Shown here: piece after piece, positions 1 through 6,854 of the stretch
Layout of the letters: the number at the start of each line of letters is the position of its first letter
Numbering within the stretch: the stretch's first letter is position 1
Assembly (NCBI GenBank): GCA_913009515.1
Contig: CAJVYO010000070.1
Location: 1-7,921, forward strand
Length of the DNA: 7,921 bases
Origin: an uncultured Methylococcaceae bacterium
GTDB lineage: Bacteria; Pseudomonadota; Gammaproteobacteria; Methylococcales; Methylomonadaceae
Direction of reading: 5' to 3'
Position numbers and translations under genes: made by a program
The notes under the pieces: model-generated
The model's input: the letters and a program-made list of their open reading frames with translations, nothing else
The model's database searches: none
What the model was told of the DNA's origin: nothing

Positions 1-2
1 CT

Positions 3-1391
3 TGTAATGAAGAGATTGCGATGCAAATGGCTAAAAAATTAGCCAATAAAGGCGTGGTTTTGCAGGTGACAGGGCCTAAGGAATCGACAGATACCTTGGT
101 TTCAACCATGACCACGGCTTTTTTAAGTCCCAAATTAATGACACCCGGGCCGCAATATATTGTCGATGAGGTGGAGACGTTTTTAAATCAAGATCATCCT
201 AGAATGCCACTTTTAGAGGTTAAATATGGTTTATTTGCAGTAGAAGCCTTATTTACTATTTTAGCGGGGGCGTATTTAATTCAGCCTATTTTATGGTTAG
301 GCGGGGTTTTAATTTTCACTTTGTTAATTGCCTTATGTTTTTTAAATCCGCTGATTCAATTATGGCCAGTAACCGTTTCATTATTAGTGTTTTTAACCGG
401 TGCAGGATTGACGACTAGCGAGCATTTATTATTAGGTTTTCGGCGTGGAAAATTTATGAGTAATTATATTCCTAAGCAAATTGAAACCTTGTTGATGTCA
501 TTACATGGCAGTGATTCCTTTATGAATCATCGCTGTCAGGCGGTGGTGTTAATGAGTGATTTAGCAGGCTATACAGCGGTAACAGGACTACTAAAAGATC
601 CTAACCATGTTATGGATTTAATGAATGATTATTTGCATGAAACCTCGATTGTCTTAAAGGGGAAATATGAAGGTTGGTTGGAAGCGTATGTCGGTGATTT
701 AGTTTGTTATTATTGGCCGTATAGCGATGATAGTATTGCAGAGCAGGATAAAAATGAATTAGGTAAGGCGTTAGATAAGCAGATTTTAACGCAGGATGAT
801 GCTTTTCATCATATCTTATCGGGTGCATTAGAATTGGCAATGTTACAACATAAATTCTTTTCAACTTTATCAGAACGTTATAAAGGTAAAATTGATGATG
901 ATATTTTAGATAAGATTGCAGGAATTATTAATGCGGGTGTGGGTATTACCAGCGGTACGGTGGTAATGGGCAGTTTAGGGCCGCAAATGGAAGGCATTGG
1001 CTTAAAACGTTTTGGTATTTTAGGCGATCCTTTAAATCTAGCATCACGCATTGAAGGCTTAAGTCGTTTTTTTAATACCGAAGTGATTATTACTGAAGAG
1101 TTATTACCGACAGCGGAACAATCAGGTTTTAAATATCGCCGTTTAGGTGTTATGAGCGTGAAAGGTAGAAAAGAGCCTGCCACTATTTATGCCTTAGGCT
1201 ATGCCGATGATGCACGTTTTAGTGATGAAAATATACAAGCATGGGAACTCTGGCTGAAAAATATTGAACTAAAAGCAAGTAATATATTAGAATGTCCTGA
1301 TGTATTTGCCCATGATAAAGCAAGTATTTTAGGTTGGTTAGAGCGTGATTTATTGGGTGAACATGGCGTGTGGTATTTGGATCAAAAATAA
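3..1391 (+). CDS. Membrane-bound class III adenylate/guanylate cyclase, 5'-truncated (CHASE2-type)
   Basis: This would make cyclic nucleotide (cAMP or cGMP) from NTP on the cytoplasmic side of the inner membrane. The frame is open to the left edge (first full codon TGT at 3), so the true start lies outside; the ATG at 21 is probably internal. Numbering from that Met, residues 1-60 look like the end of a periplasmic CHASE2-like sensor. Three hydrophobic segments follow at about 69-86, 91-109 and 113-131, then the cyclase domain (about 170-395). Visible catalytic features are metal Asp180 (MSDLAGYT) and Asp226 (YVGD), the GVGITSGTVVMGSLG strand at 307-321, and GDPLNLASR with Asp336, Asn339 and Arg343. 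The family's adenine-selecting Lys, expected four residues before Asp226, is Ala222. A roughly 50-residue insertion-like stretch (235-290) separates the two halves of the catalytic core. The CHASE2 assignment is inferred from layout; the cyclase call is firm. A lipoprotein gene follows after 9 bp. Confidence 0.88.
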   Translation, partial: CNEEIAMQMAKKLANKGVVLQVTGPKESTDTLVSTMTTAFLSPKLMTPGPQYIVDEVETFLNQDHPRMPLLEVKYGLFAVEALFTILAGAYLIQPILWLGGVLIFTLLIALCFLNPLIQLWPVTVSLLVFLTGAGLTTSEHLLLGFRRGKFMSNYIPKQIETLLMSLHGSDSFMNHRCQAVVLMSDLAGYTAVTGLLKDPNHVMDLMNDYLHETSIVLKGKYEGWLEAYVGDLVCYYWPYSDDSIAEQDKNELGKALDKQILTQDDAFHHILSGALELAMLQHKFFSTLSERYKGKIDDDILDKIAGIINAGVGITSGTVVMGSLGPQMEGIGLKRFGILGDPLNLASRIEGLSRFFNTEVIITEELLPTAEQSGFKYRRLGVMSVKGRKEPATIYALGYADDARFSDENIQAWELWLKNIELKASNILECPDVFAHDKASILGWLERDLLGEHGVWYLDQK

Positions 1392-1400
1392 GGCGATAAA

Positions 1401-1922
1401 ATGAAAAAATATAATAAATTATTAGCCATAACAATGGCGGGTGTTATTTTAAGTGCTTGTGACAGCGATAAACCGAAGAAACCTTTAATTAGCGTGCCGG
1501 TGCAGGTTTATAGCGAATTAAAAGTGCTAAAAGGTATGGTTACCGATAGCAAAGGCCCTGTTAGAGCGGGGACAGTGATTGTGAAAGACCGTGACGGTAA
1601 ACAGGTGGCTGAAACAATGTTAGAAAAAAGCTCGCACTTTAGATTAGAAATTCCGGCAGGCACTGAATTGCCGATTGAATTAAGTTTGTCATCTAAAGCG
1701 ACTACTGAAAAATTAAGGTCTATTGTGATTTCAAAAGCGGTTTCTGAATATGATATTAGCACTTTAACCACACGTATTGCGAAACACGCTAAAGAATTAG
1801 GCGGTTATACTTATGGAAACATGGTTATCGCAGCGGATAGTACTGTCGGTATACCAGATGCCAATAAAACTTCTACTGGTTTTCGTGGCGACCCCACTAA
1901 GCAATATGGTGGCTGGCATTAG
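1401..1922 (+). CDS. Small lipoprotein with carboxypeptidase-regulatory-like beta domain
   Basis: I do not recognise a named family. The first 20 residues form a lipoprotein signal peptide: Lys-rich start, hydrophobic core and lipobox LSAC with the lipidated Cys at 20. Asp21 is at the +2 position, which in enterobacteria favours retention in the inner membrane. A Lys/Pro linker follows. Residues about 41-98 alternate hydrophobic strands around VLKGMVTDSKGPVRAGTVIV, resembling a CarboxypepD_reg or similar Ig-like fold as found in surface and periplasmic proteins. Residues 99-145 are a mixed helical part. The tail from about 150 is Gly/Asp/Lys-rich, contains RGD (162-164) and ends in QYGGWH. 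The gene starts 9 bp after the cyclase stop, with a weak AAGG overlapping that stop as ribosome site, so it is probably cotranscribed and may be a periplasmic partner of the cyclase sensor. That partnership is inference only. Confidence 0.75.
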   Translation: MKKYNKLLAITMAGVILSACDSDKPKKPLISVPVQVYSELKVLKGMVTDSKGPVRAGTVIVKDRDGKQVAETMLEKSSHFRLEIPAGTELPIELSLSSKATTEKLRSIVISKAVSEYDISTLTTRIAKHAKELGGYTYGNMVIAADSTVGIPDANKTSTGFRGDPTKQYGGWH

Positions 1923-1931
1923 TTCTCATCT

Positions 1932-1982
1932 AATGCATAATATGCTATCTTACCTCGTCATTAATATGCGTTTTTTTAATTT
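1932..1982 (+). terminator. Possible weak Rho-independent terminator after the lipoprotein gene
   Basis: An imperfect stem pairs AATGCATA (1932-1939) with TATGCGTT (1965-1972), including one G-U pair. The T-run TTTTTTT (1971-1977) and AATTT follow directly. The stem has only three G-C pairs or so and a loop of about 25 bases that includes further A-T pairing, so it is weak. It lies between the lipoprotein stop and glnS, where a terminator is expected. Any glnS promoter must overlap the same 79 bp, where I see only AT-rich -10-like strings (TATGCT at 1941, TAATAT at 1962) without a convincing -35. Confidence 0.35.
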
Positions 1983-2001
1983 ACTTTGGTTGTAACTGTA
2001 C

Positions 2002-3663
2002 ATGTCTAGCTCTGAAAATATACCTGCTGCTAATTTTATTCGTCAAATCATTACTAATGATTTAGAACAACAGAAACATACAGACGTTGTGACGCGCTTT
2101 CCCCCCGAACCGAATGGTTTTTTACATATTGGTCATGCTAAATCTATTTGTTTAAATTTTGGGGTTGCTGCTGAAAACAATGGGTTATGTAATTTGCGTT
2201 TTGATGATACCAATCCTGAAAAGGAAAGTATTGAATATATGCAGGCGATTGAAAAAGATGTCGCGTGGCTGGGATTTGAATGGGCTGAATTAAAACATTC
2301 ATCTGATTATTTTGAAGCATTGTATGATTTTGCAGTGCAACTCATTAATAAAGGCTTGGCGTATGTTGATAATTTAAGTGCCGAACAAATTAGAGAATAC
2401 CGAGGCACTTTAACCGAGGCAGGCAAAGAAAGTCCTAGTCGTAGTCTGAGTATTGCAGAGAATTTAGATTTGTTTGCGCGTATGCGAGCCGGTGAATTTG
2501 CTGATGGTGCTTATGTTCTAAGGGCAAAAATTGATATGGCATCGCCAAATATTAATTTGCGTGATCCTGCTTTATACCGTATTCGCCGTGTGCATCATCA
2601 ACGTACCGGTGATGCCTGGTGTATTTATCCAATGTATGATTATACGCATTGTATTTCTGATGCTTTGGAGGGGATTACCCATTCATTATGTACGCTAGAA
2701 TTTGCTGACCATCGTGCCTTATATGATTGGATATTGGATAACATAGAGATAGACTGTCATCCGCAACAAATCGAGTTTGCTCGTTTAGCCTTAGAATATA
2801 CCATTGTCAGTAAACGCAAATTGAATCGTTTAGTCACCGAAGGGCATGTGAGTGGCTGGGATGATCCGCGTATGCCAACCATTGCAGGTTTGCGTCGTGC
2901 AGGTTATACGGCAGCTTCAATTCGTGATTTTTGTGAACGTATCGGCGTGACTAAAAAAGATGCGTGGATTGAAATGGCGGTGCTGGAAAACTGTATTCGT
3001 GAAGATTTAAATAATAACGCCTTGCGTGCGATGGCAGTTTTAGAGCCACTTAAAGTGGTTATTGAAAATTATCCGAGTGATGGCTTAGAAATTTTAGAGA
3101 TGAGTAATCACCCGCAAGATGAAAGCAGAGGCAAACGTAAAGTGCCTTTTTCACAGGTTATTTATATTGAACAAGATGATTTCGCCGATGTACCGCCGCC
3201 TAAATATAAGCGTTTAATTGCCGGAGGTGAAGTGCGTTTACGGGGTGCTTATGTGATTAAATGTAATGAAGTGATTAAAGATGATGCCGGTAAGGTAATC
3301 GAGTTACGTTGTAGTTATGATGCGGATACCTTAGGTAAAAAACCAGAAGGACGTAAAGTAAAAGGGGTTATTCATTGGGTGTCTGCAGAGCATGCTTTAG
3401 ACGCAGAAATACGTTTATATGACCGACTTTTTAATGTCGCTAATCCTGATGCTGAAGACGATTTTTGTGATGCGATTAACCCTGATTCATTGACGATTAT
3501 TAAACAAGCAAAATTAGAAGCGAGCCTCGCAGCTGCTAAACCTGATGTAGGCTTTCAGTTTGAACGCGTGGGTTATTTCTGTGTTGATGCGATGGATAGC
3601 CGTAGCGATAAATTAGTTTTTAATCGCACGGTTACCTTACGTGACACGTGGTTCGCAAAGTAA
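2002..3663 (+). CDS. glnS: Glutaminyl-tRNA synthetase
   Basis: A class I aminoacyl-tRNA synthetase that charges tRNA(Gln) with glutamine in the cytoplasm, using ATP. At 553 residues it matches the E. coli enzyme (about 554). The Rossmann catalytic core carries the HIGH signature at 42-45 within PPEPNGFLHIGHAKS, the family motif LRFDDTNPEKE (65-75), the tRNA acceptor-binding region around LRDPALYRIRRVHHQRTGD, and the KMSKS-type loop as VSKRK (269-273). The C-terminal beta-barrel anticodon-binding part (about 340-550) includes GKRKVPFSQVIYIEQDDF. A stop codon (TAA, 1993-1995) lies two codons upstream in frame, so the ATG at 2002 is essentially the only start, yet no Shine-Dalgarno sequence is visible before it. 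The globin gene follows after 19 bp and is likely cotranscribed. Presence of GlnRS implies direct Gln-tRNA charging. Identification is secure. Confidence 0.98.
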   Translation: MSSSENIPAANFIRQIITNDLEQQKHTDVVTRFPPEPNGFLHIGHAKSICLNFGVAAENNGLCNLRFDDTNPEKESIEYMQAIEKDVAWLGFEWAELKHSSDYFEALYDFAVQLINKGLAYVDNLSAEQIREYRGTLTEAGKESPSRSLSIAENLDLFARMRAGEFADGAYVLRAKIDMASPNINLRDPALYRIRRVHHQRTGDAWCIYPMYDYTHCISDALEGITHSLCTLEFADHRALYDWILDNIEIDCHPQQIEFARLALEYTIVSKRKLNRLVTEGHVSGWDDPRMPTIAGLRRAGYTAASIRDFCERIGVTKKDAWIEMAVLENCIREDLNNNALRAMAVLEPLKVVIENYPSDGLEILEMSNHPQDESRGKRKVPFSQVIYIEQDDFADVPPPKYKRLIAGGEVRLRGAYVIKCNEVIKDDAGKVIELRCSYDADTLGKKPEGRKVKGVIHWVSAEHALDAEIRLYDRLFNVANPDAEDDFCDAINPDSLTIIKQAKLEASLAAAKPDVGFQFERVGYFCVDAMDSRSDKLVFNRTVTLRDTWFAK

Positions 3664-3682
3664 ATTAATGAAGGTTGGTTAA

Positions 3683-4201
3683 ATGTTTTATATCATGTTG
3701 TTAGTGGTTGGCTTTGTGGGTTATTTTTTATGGTCGCGGAGCGCGTCTAAAAATAATCTTCAGACGATAGCACCCTATATTTCGGAAGAATCAACTTATC
3801 CCTTAACAGCAAGACAAATAACAATTATAAAACAATCTTGGCAAGCTGTTTTACCGATAAAATCACAGGCTGCTGAATTATTTTATGCCCGTTTATTTGA
3901 ACTTGACCCGACGACAAAAGCGTTGTTCAAGGGTAAATTAGATTATCAAGGTGATAAATTAATGACCACTTTAAATGTTGTTGTTAATGCGGTTGATAAT
4001 GTAGATGACATAGTGCCTATGTTAGAAGCCATGGGAAAACGACATATTATTTATGGTGTTGAACATAGGCATTATGAAACGGTTGGCGTGGCTTTTTTAT
4101 GGGTATTAGAGCAAGGATTAGGGGATCAATTCACTGATGAAGTCAAAGAAGCTTGGACGCTGGTTTATAATTTAATTGCTAATTACATGAAAGAAGCGTA
4201 A
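3683..4201 (+). CDS. Membrane-anchored single-domain globin
   Basis: A haem-binding globin of the bacterial haemoglobin (Vitreoscilla VHb / flavohaemoglobin) type, likely to bind O2 or NO. Residues 3-17 form one hydrophobic segment followed by WSRSASKNN, whose positive charge predicts that the globin faces the cytoplasm. A linker runs to about 40. The globin fold spans 41-170. Aligned by eye to VHb, the key positions are kept: Tyr68 (B10), Phe82 (CD1), Gln89 (E7, exactly 32 residues before the proximal His as in VHb), proximal His121 (F8, in GKRHIIYGV) and Tyr131. There is no reductase domain, so electrons must come from another protein. The ATG at 3683 has a good ribosome site (GAAGG, 3670-3674, 8 bp away). 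It begins 19 bp after glnS, so it is probably in the same transcript. Role (O2 delivery to membrane oxidases, NO dioxygenation or sensing) cannot be decided from sequence. Confidence 0.9.
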   Translation: MFYIMLLVVGFVGYFLWSRSASKNNLQTIAPYISEESTYPLTARQITIIKQSWQAVLPIKSQAAELFYARLFELDPTTKALFKGKLDYQGDKLMTTLNVVVNAVDNVDDIVPMLEAMGKRHIIYGVEHRHYETVGVAFLWVLEQGLGDQFTDEVKEAWTLVYNLIANYMKEA

Positions 4202-4203
4202 TT

Positions 4204-4261
4204 TTATTTAGCATTTTTTAGGCTAGCTTGTTAATATAGTTAGCTTATTTAGCATGTTTTA
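4204..4261. repeat. Imperfect 17-bp direct repeat flanking a hairpin
   Basis: TTATTTAGCATTTTTTA (4204-4220) recurs as TTATTTAGCATGTTTTA (4245-4261), differing at one base. The copies are 41 bp apart start to start, close to four DNA helical turns, and sit in the spacer between the globin gene and the coiled-coil gene. They could be paired operator sites or a remnant of local duplication. AT-rich composition makes some chance similarity likely. Confidence 0.45.
4219..4247 (+). terminator. Hairpin downstream of the globin gene, possible terminator
   Basis: TAGGCTAGCT (4219-4228) pairs with AGTTAGCTTA (4238-4247) over ten base pairs, two of them G-U, around a nine-base loop. The bases after it (TTTAGCATGTTTT) are T-rich but lack a continuous T-run, so termination would be inefficient. 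It lies 18 bp past the globin stop, where the glnS-globin transcript would be expected to end. It could instead be an operator, since the direct repeat abuts both arms. Confidence 0.4.
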
Positions 4262-4313
4262 AAGTCATTAATAGGCATGTTGTATCTTAAAAATATGATG
4301 AGTGAGAGCCGAA

Positions 4314-5948
4314 ATGCCTACAAATTTACCTGAAATAACTGAAATGCTCGCAACATGGTCTGTTTTAGCTGCTGATAATATACTGTTTGTAGTTGCTGTC
4401 GTCATTGTGACTTGGGTACTCTCAAGTATTATTAATAGCTTTAAGGTGTTGGCTCTAAAGAAACGTGAAAAAAATACTACTAATGAGCTTGAGCAGTTAA
4501 AAGAGCAATTAACCAGTTCACAGCAACAGGCTCAACAAAATCAAGATAAAGCCGCCGAGTCTGCATTATCATTAGAAAAATCACAGCTTGAAGCTAAGCA
4601 ATTTAAAGAACAACTAGCAGAGCGTCATCAAACTGTGATTACGGCGATTAAAGCGGTTGCAGAAAAATTTGATTTAAGTGAACAGTTAGTTTCGGGTGAA
4701 TCTGATATTAAAGCAGAGGTTATTTGGCAGCAGCAAGATAATATTGTGATGCAATTAACTGATAAGTTAGAACGCATCCAAACAGAAAATACCAGTTTAC
4801 AAGTAAAACATGAGCAAGAAATTATTGCTTTAAGTGAAAAAGATAATGCTATTCAGGGCTTAGAATCGAGTTTAACCGCTCAAACAGAACAATTAACACA
4901 ATTAGAAAATACCTTACATACTCAAAATACTGAATTTCAAGCACAACAATTGCAGTCACAGCAAGTTTTAACTGATATTTTAGAAAAACATCAGTTGGAA
5001 TCATCGCGTTTGATGGCAGAATTTCAACAGCAAGTCATGGATAATGAAACATTAAGACATGAACGCGAAGAAATACAACTTACTGAGAATATTAAAGCGG
5101 CAACATTGATTGAAGAGGCTTTAACACTAAAAGAAGCGGCAGCAGACATAACACCTGCTCCTGTTGAAATAGTGGCAGAGAAAAAAGATGATGTTGTGAC
5201 TATTGATAACAAGGCAATGGAGGCTGAAGAAACTATACCGCCTGTAGTTGAAATTAAAGCAGAACCTGAGCAAGAAGTGGTGTTAGTGGCAGAACCGGTT
5301 ATTGAGCCTGAGCCTAAAGTGATTGAACAACCGTCTGTTGGTGTTGTGATTGAAGAACCGAGTGAAGTGGCAGCCGAACCTGAAAAAAGTAAATCACGTT
5401 TTGGCGGTGTGACTAAAATGTTTGCTAAAGCCGATAAAGCCACTGAAATAGAGACAACAAATATTGAAAACGAGCAACAAACATCAGAAGTTGTTGAAAA
5501 AAAGGGTTCTGGAAAATTAAAAGGTTTTTTTGGTAAAAACAAAGCAACTGATACCCAGCCAGAAGTAATTGCTGAGCCGAGTATTAAAAAAGAAAAAAAG
5601 TCTAAATTAAAGGGATTTTTTAATAAAAAGCCAACCGCAGCCGCTAGTCAGGAAGTAACTATCGAACCAGTGGTTGAGTTACAAGCTAGTATTGAAGAAG
5701 CAGAGCCTAAACAGAAAAAACCAAGCAAATTAAAAGGTTTTTTTGCTAAAAAACAACCAGAAATTGAGGTAGCAATAGAGCAGCCAGTTATTGAACCCAT
5801 TGTTACAGAGACTGCAATCGCAGAACCTGTTATTGAAAATAATGATGATGAGCCAGAGGAAGTGATTTATTCACCAACGGCTTCTGATTATTCAAATCCT
5901 AAATTATCAGGTATGTTTAAAAAAATGTTAGGTAAAAATAAAAAATAA
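4314..5948 (+). CDS. Membrane-anchored coiled-coil protein with acidic tail and KLKGFF repeats
   Basis: I do not recognise a family. The 544-residue protein starts with a short acidic N-terminus, then one transmembrane helix at about 20-42, followed by KVLALKKREK, which puts the rest in the cytoplasm. Residues about 53-275 are rich in Glu, Gln, Lys and Leu with heptad-like spacing, so a long coiled coil. From about 280 the chain is Glu/Pro/Val-rich and probably disordered. It is punctuated by basic-aromatic motifs: SRFGGVTKMF (361-370), KLKGFF at 401-406, 431-436 and 472-477, and a C-terminal KLSGMFKKMLGKNKK. ATG at 4314 is preferred over the in-frame GTG at 4302, because a GTGAGAG ribosome-like stretch lies just before it and none precedes the GTG. 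It follows the globin gene after 112 bp. The layout suggests a scaffold or tether at the inner membrane; FtsY's acidic N-terminal domain is a compositional look-alike, but no GTPase domain is present. Confidence 0.8.
   Translation: MPTNLPEITEMLATWSVLAADNILFVVAVVIVTWVLSSIINSFKVLALKKREKNTTNELEQLKEQLTSSQQQAQQNQDKAAESALSLEKSQLEAKQFKEQLAERHQTVITAIKAVAEKFDLSEQLVSGESDIKAEVIWQQQDNIVMQLTDKLERIQTENTSLQVKHEQEIIALSEKDNAIQGLESSLTAQTEQLTQLENTLHTQNTEFQAQQLQSQQVLTDILEKHQLESSRLMAEFQQQVMDNETLRHEREEIQLTENIKAATLIEEALTLKEAAADITPAPVEIVAEKKDDVVTIDNKAMEAEETIPPVVEIKAEPEQEVVLVAEPVIEPEPKVIEQPSVGVVIEEPSEVAAEPEKSKSRFGGVTKMFAKADKATEIETTNIENEQQTSEVVEKKGSGKLKGFFGKNKATDTQPEVIAEPSIKKEKKSKLKGFFNKKPTAAASQEVTIEPVVELQASIEEAEPKQKKPSKLKGFFAKKQPEIEVAIEQPVIEPIVTETAIAEPVIENNDDEPEEVIYSPTASDYSNPKLSGMFKKMLGKNKK
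5394..5948 (+). repeat. In-gene array of five basic-aromatic motif copies (K-L-K-G-F-F type)
   Basis: Within the coiled-coil protein the motif is encoded at 5394-5423 (SRFGGVTKMF, degenerate), 5514-5531, 5604-5621 and 5727-5744 (KLKGFF each time), and 5901-5918 (KLSGMF). Each is followed by one to several Lys residues, and copies are separated by 30 to about 58 residues of acidic linker containing EP pairs. The three central copies use near-identical codons (AAATTAAAAGGTTTTTTT or AAATTAAAGGGATTTTTT). That suggests either duplication of a module of about 90-123 bp or strong selection on the motif. Confidence 0.8.
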
Positions 5949-5962
5949 AGCTCAATAAATTA

Positions 5963-5988
5963 GGGGTGTTGATTTTACGCTTCACCCC
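5963..5988. terminator. Hairpin between convergent genes, possible bidirectional terminator
   Basis: GGGGTG (5963-5968) pairs with CACCCC (5983-5988) around a 14-base loop, with extra T-A pairs outside one mismatch. It sits in the 48-bp spacer between the + strand coiled-coil gene and the - strand psd gene. On the - strand the stem is followed by TAATTTATT and then more A/T; on the + strand there is no T-run. Position supports a shared terminator, but base-level support is moderate. Confidence 0.45.
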
Positions 5989-5996
5989 CAATCACA

Positions 5997-6854
5997 TTAA
6001 TTTATACTGCCTATTTTTTCACCGAGTTTTACTTTTTTACCCGCTATAAAATCATCTTGCCAATTCATGACATCTTTGCCATATAAGGCAATAATGGTTG
6101 AACCCATATTAAAGCGTCCCATTTCTTGTCCGCGTTTTAAATGCGGGGCATCCTCTTGATATTGCCATGTTCTGATTTCTTTTGCTGTGGGCGGTGTTAC
6201 TTCACCGTGCCAAACCGTTTCAATACTGGCAACAAAAATCGCTCCGACTAAAATTAATGCCATCGGGCCTATTTCAGTCTCAAAAATAGCAACGACACGT
6301 TCATTCCTCGCAAATAAACGCGGCACAGAATTTGCTGTCGCTCCATTAACGCTAAACAAGCGTCCTGGAATATGTATCATTTCCTTCAATGTGCCGTCTA
6401 AAGGCATATGCAAACGATGATAATCTTTCGGCGATAAATAAATAGTGGTGAATTTTCCATCTTCAAAGGCAGCAGCACGTTGCTCATCACCGCCTAATAA
6501 TTCAACTGCACTATATGATTTTCCTTTGGCTTGAATGATTTGGCCGTCACTAATATCACCAGCTTGACTCACTGCTCCGTCAGCAGGGCAAGCAATATCA
6601 CTTCGGTTATTGGCTAGTGGCCGTACCCCAGCTTTTAATTCACGCGTGAAAAAATGATTAAAGCTCGCGTAACTATCAATATCACTATTGAGGGCTTCTT
6701 GCATATTAACGCCATAAGCTTTAATAATTTGCTGAATAAATAAATTTTTCCAGGTTTTATTTTCACTATGGGTAAGTTTACCCATTAAACGTGATAAAGG
6801 GTGGTGAGGAAGAATATATTGCGGCAGGGTGGTAAGGCTTTCTTTAAAGGTCAT
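5997..6854 (-). CDS. psd: Phosphatidylserine decarboxylase proenzyme
   Basis: This converts phosphatidylserine to phosphatidylethanolamine at the inner membrane, the last step of the main zwitterionic phospholipid route. The proenzyme cleaves itself to form a pyruvoyl group. Visible features are ADG with Asp92, YHRLHMP with His146 and His149, GRLFSVN (164-170), LFARNERV (180-187) and the self-cleavage site MGST (250-253), with Ser252 as the future pyruvoyl residue. E. coli has LGST there, and Met for Leu is a mild change. Cleavage would give a beta chain of 251 and an alpha chain of 34 residues. At 285 residues it is shorter than E. coli Psd (322), lacking the charged C-terminal tail, which is common in other proteobacteria. 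Its ATG overlaps the stop of the FlhB-like gene in ATGA (6851-6854), so translation is likely coupled. It is last in the queF operon. Confidence 0.97.
   Translation of the reverse strand: MTFKESLTTLPQYILPHHPLSRLMGKLTHSENKTWKNLFIQQIIKAYGVNMQEALNSDIDSYASFNHFFTRELKAGVRPLANNRSDIACPADGAVSQAGDISDGQIIQAKGKSYSAVELLGGDEQRAAAFEDGKFTTIYLSPKDYHRLHMPLDGTLKEMIHIPGRLFSVNGATANSVPRLFARNERVVAIFETEIGPMALILVGAIFVASIETVWHGEVTPPTAKEIRTWQYQEDAPHLKRGQEMGRFNMGSTIIALYGKDVMNWQDDFIAGKKVKLGEKIGSIN

Noticed and set aside
250..252. MGST instead of LGST at the Psd self-cleavage site (protein residues 250-253) as a sign of inactivity
   Set aside because: The Gly-Ser pair that is cut is intact and the other catalytic residues are present, so a mild family variation is more likely. 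Coordinates given here are protein residues, corresponding to DNA about 6096-6107 on the - strand.
610..1183. Two - strand open frames (610-864 and 878-1183)
   Set aside because: Both lie antisense to the conserved cyclase domain and have His/Pro/Ser-rich shadow composition.
1813..1995. 60-codon + strand open frame overlapping the end of the lipoprotein gene
   Set aside because: Out of frame with the lipoprotein, no ribosome site, and it ends in the AT-rich spacer; considered as a glnS leader peptide but nothing supports it.
4295..4333. Short open frame starting ATGATGAGTGAG before the coiled-coil gene
   Set aside because: Only 12 codons, overlaps the gene start and has no ribosome site; likely chance.
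5024..5542. Ser/Thr-rich 172-codon open frame on the - strand
   Set aside because: It is antisense to the Glu/Pro/Lys-rich tail of the coiled-coil gene; the low-complexity composition explains the lack of stops, and no ribosome site or family resemblance is seen.
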